A stretch of DNA of 64,000 nt from RYN-230 sp963841695 (GCA_963841695.1 CAWJDQ010000011.1:186001-250000); one strand, 5' to 3'; shown: positions 1 through 10,596, numbered from the stretch's first letter. Made by a program: numbers and translations. The notes: a model not told the origin generated them from the letters alone.

Positions 1-2
1 GC

Positions 3-95
3 TTCCGGCTCATCAGGACCACTCAGGCCGACTGGGCCACGCCCGCGGGTGACCCGGTCACGCTGCACCATTACGGCTATCGGGCTATCCGGTAG
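3..95 (+). CDS. C-terminal tail of an unidentified protein (partial)
   Basis: The third frame is open from the window edge to a TAG at 93-95 and encodes 30 residues ending HHYGYRAIR. Its base use fits coding DNA, and it stops 19 bp before the helicase gene in the same direction. Too little remains to name a family. It could be chance, because GC-rich DNA leaves frames open. Confidence 0.35.
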   Translation, partial: FRLIRTTQADWATPAGDPVTLHHYGYRAIR

Positions 96-114
96 TACGG
101 GGTAAAATATCCTG

Positions 115-3100
115 GTGCTGGAGTTGTTTCACCCTGCTGTTCGACGCTGGTTCGAGGGCCGGTTCCCGGCCGGCCCGACCGAGCCCCAGGCCGGGGGCTG
201 GCCGGAGATCGCGGCCGGGCGGCACACGCTGATCGCCGCGCCGACCGGGTCCGGGAAGACCCTGGCCGCGTTCCTGGTCTGCATCGACCGCATGTACCGG
301 GCCCACCAGGCCAGCCTCCAGGAGCCGGGCGCCGCGCGCGCGGCCGGGCCGCAGGTCGTGTACGTGTCGCCGCTGAAGGCGCTCGCCGTGGACATCTGGC
401 AGAACCTCGAGACCCCGCTGGCCGAGATCGCCAAGATGGCCAGGGCACTCGGCCTGACCGGCCCCGGATATCCGGGTCGCGGTGCGGACCGGGGACACGG
501 CGGCAGGGGAGCGGGCCGCGATGCTCAAGCACCCGCCGGACTTCCTCATCACCACCCCCGAGTCGCTGTACCTGCTGGTGACCGCGCAGCGGGCGCGGGC
601 GATGCTGGCCCCGGTCGCCGACGGTCATCGTGGACGAGATCCACGCCGTCGCCGGGAACAAGCGGGGCTCCCATCTGGCGCTAACCCTGGAGCGGCTGGA
701 GCACGTGGCTGCGCAGCCGGTGCAGCGGATCGGCCTGTCCGCCACCCAGCGCCCGATCGAGACCGTCGCCCGGCTGCTGGTGGGCGCGGGCCCCGGCCGC
801 TCCGCACCGGACGGGTCACCGCAGTGCGCGATCGTGGACTCCGGCCACCGCCGTGAGCTCGACCTGGCCCTGGAGATGCCCGGCGACGAACTCGGCGCGG
901 TCGCGTCCGCCGAGCAGATGGACGAGATCCTGGACCTGATCGCCGGGCAGGTGACCGGGCACCGGACCACGCTGGTGTTCGTCAACACCCGGCGGATGGC
1001 CGAGCGGGTCGCCCATCAGCTGGGCGAGAGGCTCGGCGACGGCCAGGTCGCCGCGCATCACGGCAGCCTGTCCAAGGACCGGAGGCAGCGGGTGGAGGCA
1101 CGGCTGCGCGGCGGTGAGCTGCGGGCCCTGGTCGCGACCGCGTCGCTGGAGCTGGGCATCGACATCGGGCCGGTCGAGCTGGTCTGCCAGATCGGCTCGC
1201 CGCGCAGCTTCGCCACCTTCCTGCAGCGGGTGGGCCGGTCCAACCACACCCGCAGCGGCATCCCGGCCGGGCGGCTGTACCCGACCACCCGGGACGAGCT
1301 GGTGGAGTGCGCGGCCCTGCTGCGCGGCGCGCGGTCCGGCCGGCTCGACGCTCTGCAGGTCCCGGATTGCCCGCTGGACATCCTGGCCCAGCAGGTGGTG
1401 GCGGAGTGCGCGGCGGAGGACTGGGCCGAGGACGACCTGCTGGCCCTGGTCCGGCGGGCCGCCCCGTTCGCGGGCTTGTCCGCCGGGGACTTCGGCGACG
1501 TGGCCGAGATGGTCTCCGAGGGGATCCGGACTGGCCGCGGGCGCCGGGCGGCCTACCTGCACCGGGACCGGGTGACCGGGCGGCTGGCGGCCGCCGGGGG
1601 GCCCGCCTGGCCGCGCTCACCTCGGGCGGGGCCATCCCGGAGCTGGGGGACTACCGGGTGCTGGCCGAGCCGGACGGCACCCTGGTCGGGACCGTCAACG
1701 AGGACTGGGCGATCGAGTCCATGGCCGGCGACGTGTTCCTGCTCGGCACGACCTCGTGGCGGATCCGCCGGGTCGAGCCGGGCGTGGTGCGGGTCGTCGA
1801 CGCCCAGGGCGCGCCGCCGTCGGTGCCGTTCTGGCTGGGCGAGGCGCCCGGCCGCACGGTGGAGCTGTCCGAGGAGGTCTGCGCCCTCCGCAAGGCCGTC
1901 GCCGGACGGCTGGCCTCGCAGGGCCCGGCCGGGGCCGCGGCCTGGCTGCGGGCGGACTGCGGCGTCGGCCAGGACGCCGCCGAGGTGATCACGCGCCTAC
2001 CTGGCCGCCGCGCTGGCGCAGCTCGGGCTGCTGCCGGACATGGACACCATCGTGCTGGAGCGGTTCTTCGACGACAGCGGCGGGATGCAGCTGGTCGGGC
2101 ACGCCCCGTTCGGGGCCCGGCTCAACCGGGCGCTCGGGCTGGCCCTGCGCAAGCGGTTCTGCGTCACGTTCGACTTCGAGCTGCAGGCCGCGGCCAGCGA
2201 CGATGCGATCTTGCTGTCCCTGGGCCCGCAGCACAGCTTCCCGCTGGACCGGGTGCCCAGCTTCCTGGCCTCCAGGACCGTGGAAGGCGTGGTCCGGCAG
2301 GCCGTCCTGACCTCCCCGATGTTCGCGGCCCGGTGGCGGTGGAACCTGAACCGGTCGCTGGCCGTGCTGCGGATGCGCGGCGGGAAGAAGAACCCGCCCG
2401 CGATCCAGCGGATGGAGGCCGACGACCTGATGGCCGCGGTGTTCCCGACGCTGGCCGCCTGCCAGGAGAACGTCGCGCCCGGACCGCTGGAGATCCCCGA
2501 TCACGTCCTGGTCCGGCAGACCCTCGAGGACTGCCTGCGCGAGGCCATGGACATCGACGGCCTGGCCGAGCTGGTCGGCCGGATCGAGTCCGGCCAGGTC
2601 ACGGTCGTGGTGCGGGACACCACCGAGCCGTCCGTGCTCGCGCACGAGATCCTGAACGGCCGGCCGTTCACCTTCCTGGACGACGCCCCGCTGGAAGAGC
2701 GCCGCAGCCGGGCGATCCCGCTCCGCCGTGGCCTGCCGGTGGAACCGCACGAGCTGGGCAGGCTCGACACCGGCGCCATCGAGCGGGTGGCCGAGCCAGG
2801 TCCGGCCCGACCCGCGGGACGCCAATGAGCTGCACGACCTGCTGATGACGCTGACCGCGGTGCGCCCGGACGCGGACTGGCAGCCCTGGTTCGACGAGCT
2901 GGCCCGGGACCGCCGCGCGGTCAGTGTCTGCACGGGCCGGCCGGGGTGTTCTGGTCCGCGGTGGAACGCCGGCCCGCCGTCGAGGCCCTGTTCCCGGACG
3001 CCGCCCTGACGCCCGATCACCCCTGCCCCGGCCGGCCCGCGGCCCGGCCGCCGCGCCCGACCCGGACACGGCCGCGGCCGACATGCTGCGCGGCCACCTG

Positions 3101-4421
3101 GACTGCCGCGGCCCCTCGACAGTCACCGACCTGGCTCAGGCCACCGGCCTGCGGCCGGCCGGCGTCGCGATCGCGCTGGCCCGGCTGGAGGAGGAAGGCT
3201 TCGCCATCCGCGGCCAGTTCACCCCGGCCGCCGCCGCGGACCGAGGAGTTCTGCGCCCGGCGCCTGCTGGCCCGCATCCACGCCTACACCCGGCAGCGGC
3301 AGCGCCGCGAGATCGAGCCGGTCACCGCCCGGGACTTCATGCGCTTCCTGCTGCGCTGGCAGCACGTGGCCCCGGGCACCCAGGCGCGAGGGCCGGCTCG
3401 GCGTGCTCAGCGTCATCGAGCAGCTCCAGGGGTACGAGCTGGCCGCCGGCGCGTGGGAGAACGCCGTCCTGGCCACCCGGGTCGAGGGCTACCGGCGTGA
3501 GTGGCTGGACGAGGTCTGCCTGTCCGGCCAGGTCGTCTGGGGACGGCTGTCGGTCCGCGACGCCGAGCCCGATCCGGTCCCGCGGCGCAGCGGGCTGGTC
3601 CCGTCCCGGGCCACCCCGATCACCCTGGCCATCCGCGACGACCTGCCCTGGCTGCTGCCGTGCCGCCCGCGGCGAGCTGGCCCCGGCCGAGCCCGGGCCC
3701 GGCCGGACCCAGGACGTGCTCGACGCCCTGCGCCAGCATGGCGCGCTGTTCCGGCCCGACCTGGCCGCGGTGACCGGCCGCCTGCCGGGCGAGGTGGAGG
3801 AGGCGCTGTGGGACGGGGTGGCCCGCGGCCTGGTCACCGCCGACGGCTTCCGGGCCGTCCGGTCCCTGCTGCAGCGGTCCGCGTCGCGCCGGAGCCAGCG
3901 GCCCTCCGGGCTCCGCGGGCTGCGCCAGGGCCGGTCCCGGCCCGGCACCGGCTCGGCCGGACGCTGGTCGCTGCTCCCGGTCCCGGCGGCCGGCCCGGAC
4001 CCGGACGAGCTGGCCGAGGCCGTGGCCGAGCAGCTCGATCGTCCGCTGGGGCGTGCTCTTCCACGATCTGCTGGCCCGGGAGAACCTCGCGGTGCCCTGG
4101 CGGGAGATCCTCTGGGCGCTGCGGCGGATGGAGGCCCGGGGAACGATCCGCGGCGGCCGGTTCGTGGCCGGGTTCAGCGGCGAGCAGTACGCGCACCCGG
4201 ACGCGGTCGACGTGCTGCGCACGGTGCGCAAGCAGCGTCTGGCCGGCGAGACCGTGCAGATCTCCGCGGCGGACCCGCTGAACCTGACCGCCATCGTGCT
4301 GCCCGGCCCGCGGATCCCGGCCGTCCCGTCCGGCACCGTCACCTACCTCGACGGCGTTGTCGGGCCAGGGACTTCCACCGTGGCGGCCGACAGCGTGACG
4401 GCCGGCCGGACCGCGTCCTAG
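115..4421 (+). pseudogene. lhr: Lhr-family ATP-dependent helicase, reading frame broken eleven times
   Basis: Lhr proteins are large superfamily 2 helicases of about 1,500 residues that act in DNA repair. The GTG at 115 begins an N-terminus with motif I (APTGSGKT, near 238-264). Motif II (DEIHAV) is near 633-650, motif III (GLSATQ) near 738, and motif VI (QRVGRSNH) near 1228. A long Lhr-specific C-terminal part follows, to the TAG at 4419-4421. The total, about 1,435 codons, matches a complete protein. The protein jumps frame near 465, 618, 1600, 1993, 2800, 2940, 3045, 3240, 3385, 3665 and 4043; some sites are G/C runs such as 1596-1601. Motifs on each side of every jump are intact and I see no added stop codons. 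Consensus errors therefore explain it better than old decay, though a recent pseudogene is possible. As written, it cannot encode one protein. Confidence 0.85.
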
Positions 4422-4489
4422 CTCGCGGGCGGCCGGGCCAGGTCGGCGGCCCACCGATCTTGGTTCTCCTGCTCCGGTGGCCCGCAGCC

Positions 4490-4539
4490 CGTGATCATGG
4501 GGTTGCTGTGGCCAGGGCAACAGCAACCCCATGATCACG
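4490..4539. repeat. long perfect inverted repeat between convergent genes
   Basis: The arms are 20 bp, 4490-4509 and 4520-4539, with a 10-base loop; the core arm reads GTGATCATGGGGTTGCTG. It lies between the converging ends of lhr and the acyl-CoA dehydrogenase gene, so it could end transcription both ways. There is no T-run on either side, so it is not a standard intrinsic terminator. A hairpin of similar design is at 57742-57787. Confidence 0.85.
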
Positions 4540-4642
4540 AACGTGACGTGAGGCGTGAGGGGTGGATGTGGTGGACGGGACTGGCGATGCAACGCCGGGG
4601 CGGTGCGGGGGCAGAGCCAGGCGGGCCGCCAGGCACCGCGTC

Positions 4643-5818
4643 CTAGACGAACGCGCCCAGCCCGGTGATGGCCCGGCCGACGACCAGGGTGTTGATCTCC
4701 CGGGTGCCCTCGTAGGAGTAGATGGCCTCGGCGTCGGCCACGAACCGGCCGACCTGGTTCTCCAGCAGGATGCCGTTCCCGCCGAGCAGCTCCCGGGCGT
4801 AGCCGACGCTTTCCCGCATCCGCACCGTGCAGAACGCCTTGGCCAGGGCCGAGTGCTCGTCGGCGGCCGTGCCCGCCTCCTGCAGCTGGGCCAGCCGGGC
4901 GCACAGGCAGGCCGAGGCCGTGATGTTGCCCAGCATCTTCACCAGCAGGTCCTGGACGAGCTGGAAGCCGGCGATCGGCTTGCCGAACTGCTCCCGCTGC
5001 TTCGCGTAGGCGAGCGCGTGCTCGTACGCCCCGCGGGCACAGCCCACCGCCTGCCAGGCCACCCCGGCCCGGGTCAGCCGGAGCACCTTGGCGGTCTCCT
5101 TGAACGACGTCGCCTTCTGCAGCCGGTGATCCTCGGGGACCCGGACCCCGTCCAGGGTGATGTGGGCGTTCTGCACCACCCGCAGCGCGATCTTGTCGTG
5201 CATCTTCAGGGCCGCGAACCCCGGTGTCCCTCGCTCCACCACGAAGCCCTTGACCTGGCCGTCCGCCACGTCACGGGCCCAGATCACGGTGTAATCGGCG
5301 AACGTGGCGTTGCCGATCCATTTCTTCTGGCCGTCGAGGATCCAGTCGCCGCCGTCCCGGCGCGCGGTGGTGGTGAGCCCGCCCGCCACCCCGGAGCCGA
5401 CGTCGGGCTCGGTCAGCCCGAACGCCCCGATCTTCTCCATCCGGGCCATCTCCGGCAGCCACCGCTGCTTCTGCTCCTCGGATCCGCACAGGTAGATCGA
5501 CCCCATGGCCAGCCCGCTGTGCACGCCCATGAACGTCGAGATCGACGGGTCGGTGCGGGCCAGTTCCATCGCGATCATGCCGTCCAGCAGCGGGCCGCCG
5601 CCCGGGCAGCCGTAGCCGTCGTACGCCGTGCCGGCGATGCCCAGCCCCGCGAACGCCGGGATCAGGTCGTGCGGGAACTCCTCCCGGGTCCAGTAGTGGT
5701 TGATGACCGGCTCGATCTCCTTGGTCATGAACTCCCGGGTGCGCTGCAGCGCATCCCGGCCGGAGTCGTCCAGCAACTGCTCAAGACCGTAGAAGTCAGC
5801 CTCGGCGGTGTTCGCCAT
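4643..5818 (-). CDS. acyl-CoA dehydrogenase, glutaryl-CoA dehydrogenase-like
   Basis: This 391-residue FAD flavoenzyme would oxidise an acyl-CoA to the enoyl-CoA. It has the three-part acyl-CoA dehydrogenase fold: a helical N-terminus, a central FAD strand region with FGLTEPDVGSG near residue 135, and a C-terminal helical domain. The catalytic base is Glu370 in YSYEGTREI. The position of that glutamate and the ending VVGRAITG resemble glutaryl-CoA dehydrogenases more than medium-chain enzymes, but the substrate is not proven. The ATG at 5818 follows a strong GGAGGA site that overlaps the stop of the upstream hydrolase, so it is the last gene of the fadD-phaC operon. It may feed acyl-CoA released from storage polymer, or aromatic breakdown, into beta-oxidation. 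Confidence 0.9.
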   Translation of the reverse strand: MANTAEADFYGLEQLLDDSGRDALQRTREFMTKEIEPVINHYWTREEFPHDLIPAFAGLGIAGTAYDGYGCPGGGPLLDGMIAMELARTDPSISTFMGVHSGLAMGSIYLCGSEEQKQRWLPEMARMEKIGAFGLTEPDVGSGVAGGLTTTARRDGGDWILDGQKKWIGNATFADYTVIWARDVADGQVKGFVVERGTPGFAALKMHDKIALRVVQNAHITLDGVRVPEDHRLQKATSFKETAKVLRLTRAGVAWQAVGCARGAYEHALAYAKQREQFGKPIAGFQLVQDLLVKMLGNITASACLCARLAQLQEAGTAADEHSALAKAFCTVRMRESVGYARELLGGNGILLENQVGRFVADAEAIYSYEGTREINTLVVGRAITGLGAFV

Positions 5819-5827
5819 GAGTCCTCC

Positions 5828-6701
5828 TCAGGAGATGCGAGACGTCCAGGCCGCCTGTCCACTACCCGCGGCGCCGGCCAGGAACCCGCCGACCAGCGGC
5901 GCAAGCTCGGCGGCCTCGGTGATCAGGCCCAGGTGGCCGCCGTGGAACACGTGCAGCCGGGAATGCGGGATCAGCGTGTGCATCAGCCGGGCGTTGGCCA
6001 GCGGGATGATCGGGTCGTCGTCGCCGGACAGGATCAGGGCCGGCTGGCGGATCAGCGGCAGGAACGGCAGGCTCGTCCAGCCCGTCCCGGCCGCCAGCTG
6101 GTACAGGTAGCCGCGCGGGGAGCCGACCCGGCTCTCGGCGTGCATCAGCGCGCTGACCTGGTCCGGGTCGGTGCGCGCGGAACCGCCGTAGAGGTGGCCG
6201 GCGACGTCCCGCAGGTAGCCCGGGTCCCGGTACCGGCGAGGGGTGACCATGTGGGCCAGCACCGCCGGGCCTGGCCGGCACCATCAGTGACCCGGTCGCG
6301 GTGCTGACCAGCACCAGGCGGCGGCAGCGGGCCCGCTGGACGACGGCGAAGTGCTGGGCTACCGCGCCCCCCCAGGAGATGCCGAGCACGTCGGCCTGGC
6401 CGTAGCCGAGCGTGGTCAGCAGCTGGGCGATCAGGCGGCACAGGCCGGTGAAGCGATAGGGCCGGGCGGGCAGCGGCGAGCCGCCGGCCCCGGGAACGTC
6501 GAAGCGGATGACGTCGGGCGCGGGGTCGAGCTCGTCCACGAACGGCTGCAGCAGCTCCAGGCTGGCCCCGATGCCGTTGACCAGCAGCAGGGGCACGCCC
6601 GGGGCAGTCCCGGGCCGGACCGTGACCCGCAGCGGCTGGCCATCGACCACGATGCTGCGCATCACCGGGGCCGCCGCGCGGCGGCGGAAGCTGATCGGCA
6701 T
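5828..6701 (-). CDS. alpha/beta hydrolase, intracellular PHA depolymerase-like (one frame break)
   Basis: About 290 residues of the alpha/beta hydrolase fold, closest to intracellular medium-chain polyhydroxyalkanoate depolymerases, which release hydroxyacids from storage granules. The nucleophile serine is in GISWGG, the acid aspartate in SGDDDPIIP and the base histidine in HGGHLGLI, so the triad is complete. The frame changes near 6265, where removing one G from CCCGGCGG on the coding strand joins the halves as VPARPAVLAHM, the usual family sequence. It starts six bases after the PHA synthase stop and ends nine bases before the dehydrogenase, so it is translated with them. Synthase and depolymerase side by side is a common arrangement. 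The break is probably a sequencing error. Confidence 0.82.
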
Positions 6702-6707
6702 CGGCCG

Positions 6708-8432
6708 CTACCGGTCCATCACGTACCGGCCGGGCGCCGCGTCCAGCGGCGGGAACTGGGTGCTGCCCAGCCCGTCCGGCCGGTCTTTCTCCCCGCCGCT
6801 GCGATTCGCGAGCCACAACGAATAGTCCGGCCACCAGCTGCCCGGCATGGTCTCGGCCGACGCGAGCCAGTCCCGGGAATCCGGGGGGTTGGCCGCCGAC
6901 ACCTGGAACCTGGCTTTCGGGTTGCCGGGCGGGTTGACCATGGAGGCGATGTGCCCGCTGCTGGACAGCGCGAACCGGACGTCGCCGCCGAGCAGCTGGG
7001 TGGTCCGGTAGCACGCCTGCCACGGGCACAGGTGATCGGCCACCCCCGCGATCACGTAGGCGTCCACGTCCACCCGGGACAGGTCCACCGGCGAGCCCAG
7101 CATCGTCGCGGTGCCCGGCTTGGCCAGCGCCCGGTCCAGCACCAGCTCGATGAAGTCGTGGTGCAGGGCCGCGGGCATCCGGGTGGTGTCGGCGTTCCAG
7201 TACAGGATGTCGAACGGCGGCGGGGGCTGGCCCTGCAGGTAGTTGTTGACCCAGTAGGTCCAGATCAGGTCGCCCGGCCGGAGCCAGGCGAACACCTCGG
7301 CCAGCGCCCGGCCGTCCAGGTAGCCGCGGGCCCGGGAGGCCGCCATGGCCAGCTCCGCCGTCTGCTCGTCGACCAGCGCGGCCACGGTGCCCTCGGGGAT
7401 CTGGTCGAGCACCGTCACGCCGAGATACAGCGACGCGAGCTGGCCCAGCCGGCCGGTGTCACCCAGGTGGGCGGCCACCATGGCGGACACGATCCCGCCC
7501 GAGCACAGCGCGAAGATGCTGGCCTGCCCGGCCCCGCAGATCGCGCGCGCGGTGTCCAGCGCCGCCACGACGGCCGCGCCGTAGGCGTCGAGGCCCCAGT
7601 CCCGGTGCCGGGCGTCCGGGTTGCGCCACGAGATGGCGAACACCTGATGGCCCTGCGACACCAGGTACTCTGCCAGGCTGCGTCCGGGCGATAGATCCGT
7701 TATATAAAACTTGTTGATCATCGGGGGCACGAGGACCAGGGGAAACTCGTGTACGCGCGGGGTGGCAGGCGCGTACTGGATCAGCTCGAAGATCTCGGTC
7801 CGCGCCACCACCGCGCCCGGGCTGACGGCCAGATCGCGGCCGACCTCGAACGCGCCGGGCGCCACCATCGCGGGGATCCGGGGGGCGGCGGACAGGTCGG
7901 ACGCCAGCGCGCGGGCGCCGCGCACCGCGCTCAGGCCGCCGGTGTCGATGAGCGCCTTCCACGCCACCGGGCTGAGCAGCGGATTGTTGCTGGGCGCGGC
8001 CGCGTTAACCAGGTTGCGGACGATGAACCCGGCCCGCTCCGCGTCCCGCCAGCCCAGATCCGCCTCGGCCAGCAGCGCCTCGGCCGTGGCCGCGCCGGCC
8101 AGGTACAGCTGGACGATCCGCTTCAGGACCGGATTCTGCGTCCACGCCGGGTCAGCGAACCGGCGGTCGCGCGGCGCGGGGGCCAGGTCCGAGCGGCCGG
8201 CCGTGATCCGGCCCAGCTCGCTGCCCAGCGCGGCCGCGCGCCCGGCCACGGACCGGGGCCGGCGGGCCAGCTGCAGGCCCAGCCGGAGCAGCGAGCCGTC
8301 GGGCCGGAACCGGCGCGCCACGCCCAGGGCCGCGTCCGACAGCAGCAGGTCCAGCGCGGGCACGCCGTCAGCCGCGGCGGTGAAGGCGTCGGCGAACTCC
8401 CCGGCGTCACCGGCGGGGTCCGGCCCGCTCAC
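6708..8432 (-). CDS. phaC: polyhydroxyalkanoate synthase
   Basis: A 574-residue PHA synthase joins (R)-3-hydroxyacyl-CoA units into storage polyester on granules. The catalytic cysteine is Cys310 in FALCSGG, the lipase-like box of the family. The supporting Asp is in the GVADHLCPW segment and the His in SSSGHIASMVNPPGNPKA; both are in the expected order near the C-terminus. Length and the N-terminal extension fit a class I or II single-subunit enzyme, and no PhaE or PhaR partner is nearby. The GTG at 8432 overlaps the TGA of the CoA ligase gene (GTGA), which suggests coupled translation. With an acyl-CoA ligase before it and a depolymerase after it, the operon looks like a fatty-acid-to-PHA cycle. 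Confidence 0.93.
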   Translation of the reverse strand: MSGPDPAGDAGEFADAFTAAADGVPALDLLLSDAALGVARRFRPDGSLLRLGLQLARRPRSVAGRAAALGSELGRITAGRSDLAPAPRDRRFADPAWTQNPVLKRIVQLYLAGAATAEALLAEADLGWRDAERAGFIVRNLVNAAAPSNNPLLSPVAWKALIDTGGLSAVRGARALASDLSAAPRIPAMVAPGAFEVGRDLAVSPGAVVARTEIFELIQYAPATPRVHEFPLVLVPPMINKFYITDLSPGRSLAEYLVSQGHQVFAISWRNPDARHRDWGLDAYGAAVVAALDTARAICGAGQASIFALCSGGIVSAMVAAHLGDTGRLGQLASLYLGVTVLDQIPEGTVAALVDEQTAELAMAASRARGYLDGRALAEVFAWLRPGDLIWTYWVNNYLQGQPPPPFDILYWNADTTRMPAALHHDFIELVLDRALAKPGTATMLGSPVDLSRVDVDAYVIAGVADHLCPWQACYRTTQLLGGDVRFALSSSGHIASMVNPPGNPKARFQVSAANPPDSRDWLASAETMPGSWWPDYSLWLANRSGGEKDRPDGLGSTQFPPLDAAPGRYVMDR

Positions 8433-9955
8433 GAGCGCCCCGGCGCGGGCGCCGTGTCCCCGGCGGGCGGGCGCACCTCGCGCCGCAGGATCTTGCCGGT
8501 CGGCCCCTTGGGCAGCTGCTGCACCAGCCAGATGTGCCGCGGGTACTTGTAGGCGGCGAGCCGCTGCTTCGCGAACTCCCTCAGCTCACCGGGGGTGGCG
8601 CTGGCGCCCGGCTTGAGGGCCACGGCCGCGCCGACCTCCTCGCCCAGCGACTCGTGCGCGATCCCGACCACCGCCACCTCGGCCACGGCCGGGTGCTCGT
8701 ACAGGGCCTCCTCGATCTCCCGCGGGTAGACGTTGTACCCGCCCCGGATGATCAGCTCCTTCTTCCGGTCCACGATGAAGAAGTAGCCGTCCTCGTCCGC
8801 CCGGGCCAGGTCGCCGCTGCGGAACCAGCCATCCGGGATGGCGGCCGCGGTCGCGTCCGGGTTCCGCCAGTAGCCCTTCATCACGTTGTGGCCGCGGATC
8901 GCGACCTCGCCGACCTCCCCGGGCGTGACCTCCGCCCCGGCGTCATCCACCAGGCGCATCTGCACGCCGGCCACCGGGGTGCCGATCGAGCCCGGCTTGC
9001 GGGGGCGGTCCGGATGGTTGAACGACGCCACCGGGGACGTCTCGGACAGCCCGTAGCCCTCCAGGATCATGCAGCCGAACGCGTCCTCGAACGCGTGCAG
9101 GATCTCCACCGGCAGCGCGGCCCCGCCGGACACGCACAGCCGGAGCGAGGACACGTCGGCGGAGGCCCGGGCCGGGTGATGCAGCAGGGCGGCGTACATG
9201 GTCGGCACGCCCTCGAAGATGGTCACCTGCTCCTGGCTGATCATCTCCAGGGCGGCGCCCGGGTCGAAGCGGGGCAGCAGGGCGAGGCAGGCGCCGCCGA
9301 GGACCGCCGCGTTCAGGCCGCAGGTCAGCCCGAAGCAGTGGAACAGCGGCAGGCACCCCATGACCACGTCGCTGGGGCTGCTGCCGATCAGCGTCGTCGC
9401 GGTCACCTCCGCGTTGCGGACAAGGTTCGCGTGGGTCAGCTCGGCTCCCTTCGGGAGCCCGGTCGTGCCCGAGGTGTACAGGATGACGGCGTCATCGTCG
9501 TCGGCCCGCTCCGTCCAGTCGCCGAGCGGCGGCCGGTCGCCGAGCAGGCCCCGCGCATCCGGCTCGGTGACCCGGATGACCTGGATGCCCAGGTCGGCCG
9601 CGCCTTTGGCGGCCTCGTCCGCCGCCGCGTCCCAGGCCAGGATGACCGAGGCGGCCGAGTCGCCGAGATAGTGCGCGACCTCCCGGCTCTTCAGCAGCGG
9701 GTTCATCGGGACGACCACGGCCCCGGCGGCCAGGGCGCCGTAGAAGAACAGCGGGAACGCCAGCACGTTCGGCATCATCAGCGCGACCCGGTCACCGGCG
9801 GTGATCCCGGCCTCCTGCAGCAGGGCCGCGGCCTGGCCGCTGCCCCGCGCGAGCTCCGCGTAGGTCAGCGCCTGGCCGCCCTGCCGCAGGGCCGGCCGGT
9901 CCGCCTGGCCGGCCTGGGCCGCCTGCGCCTGCACGATCCCGGCCAGGTTGGTCAT
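8429..9955 (-). CDS. long-chain fatty acid--CoA ligase (AMP-forming)
   Basis: A 508-residue ANL-superfamily enzyme that activates a fatty or aromatic acid to its CoA ester through an acyl-adenylate. The P-loop motif YTSGTTGLPKG is near residue 165. The A5-type motif GYGLSET, the hinge motif SGDLARADEDGYFFIVDRKK with the following IIRGGYNVYPREIEE, and the C-terminal catalytic lysine in GPTGKILRRE are all present. A clear GGAG/AGGAG ribosome site precedes the ATG. It opens the fadD-phaC-hydrolase-dehydrogenase operon and most likely supplies the acyl-CoA for polymer synthesis or beta-oxidation. Chain-length preference cannot be read from the sequence. Confidence 0.92.
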   Translation of the reverse strand: MTNLAGIVQAQAAQAGQADRPALRQGGQALTYAELARGSGQAAALLQEAGITAGDRVALMMPNVLAFPLFFYGALAAGAVVVPMNPLLKSREVAHYLGDSAASVILAWDAAADEAAKGAADLGIQVIRVTEPDARGLLGDRPPLGDWTERADDDDAVILYTSGTTGLPKGAELTHANLVRNAEVTATTLIGSSPSDVVMGCLPLFHCFGLTCGLNAAVLGGACLALLPRFDPGAALEMISQEQVTIFEGVPTMYAALLHHPARASADVSSLRLCVSGGAALPVEILHAFEDAFGCMILEGYGLSETSPVASFNHPDRPRKPGSIGTPVAGVQMRLVDDAGAEVTPGEVGEVAIRGHNVMKGYWRNPDATAAAIPDGWFRSGDLARADEDGYFFIVDRKKELIIRGGYNVYPREIEEALYEHPAVAEVAVVGIAHESLGEEVGAAVALKPGASATPGELREFAKQRLAAYKYPRHIWLVQQLPKGPTGKILRREVRPPAGDTAPAPGRS

Positions 9956-10133
9956 CGCCGGCTCCTCTCCGTCGAGCCCGGCACACTCCTGCGCTCATCC
10001 CATGCCGCGCCCGGCGGCACTGTCAAGCGACGCGGTCCGGGGGAGGGGCTCACCCGCCTGGCGGTCACCGGCCGGAGGGGCCGGGATGAGCGCACGCGAG
10101 ACCCGGTCCGCAGTCCGCGCCGGCCAGCCCGGC

Positions 10134-10565
10134 TCAGTTCTGCAGGTCGCGGAGAATACGGGCCAGGTGGTCGCGGTCGTCCTGGCTGAGCCGGCCGAAG
10201 AACCGCTCGGCCTCTGTCCCGCGGGCCGCGCGGATCGCGTCCAGGACCCCGGTGCCCTGCCCGGTCAGCTCGACCAGCGTGGCCCGCCGGTCGCCGGGGT
10301 CGGGCCGCCGGGCGACCAGCCCGCGGGTTTCCAGGGCGTCGACGACCTCGGTGGCCGACCGCGGCGCGATTCGCAGGTGCTCCGAGAGGTCGGACAGCCG
10401 GATCGCCCCGTGGCTGCTGAGCACGCGCAGCGCCCGGAAGTGGGACGGGCTGATCTCCCAGGGGGCCAGGGCCTGCATGGATGTCTCGCGCAGCCGGCGC
10501 CCGACGGACCGGAAGGCGTCCGCCAGCGTCTCGTCGCCGCCGCTGGTCTCACTGCCCTGGCTCAC
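10134..10565 (-). CDS. MarR-family transcriptional regulator
   Basis: A 143-residue winged-helix protein of MarR size. The recognition region runs through LSDLSEHLRIAPRSATEVVDALE, followed by the wing RRPDPGDRRATLVELT; the C-terminal helix would make the dimer. The GTG start at 10565 sits just before the divergent promoter region shared with the ABC transporter gene. A three-half-site operator candidate at 10597-10617 lies in that region, which suggests it represses its own gene and the exporter. This is the usual MarR arrangement and implies a toxic ligand. It lies upstream of the fadD operon in the same direction, with a 178 bp gap, so a role there is also possible. Confidence 0.9.
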   Translation of the reverse strand: MSQGSETSGGDETLADAFRSVGRRLRETSMQALAPWEISPSHFRALRVLSSHGAIRLSDLSEHLRIAPRSATEVVDALETRGLVARRPDPGDRRATLVELTGQGTGVLDAIRAARGTEAERFFGRLSQDDRDHLARILRDLQN

Positions 10566-10596
10566 CGGAATATCCTACCAGCTACTACCGTTGTAC

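Noticed and set aside
4490..4539. The hairpin as a standard intrinsic terminator
   Set aside because: No T-run follows on either strand, although a role in ending convergent transcription is still possible.
4562..6307. A 581-codon plus-strand frame over the acyl-CoA dehydrogenase gene
   Set aside because: It is the antisense of a strongly conserved enzyme and lacks any motif.
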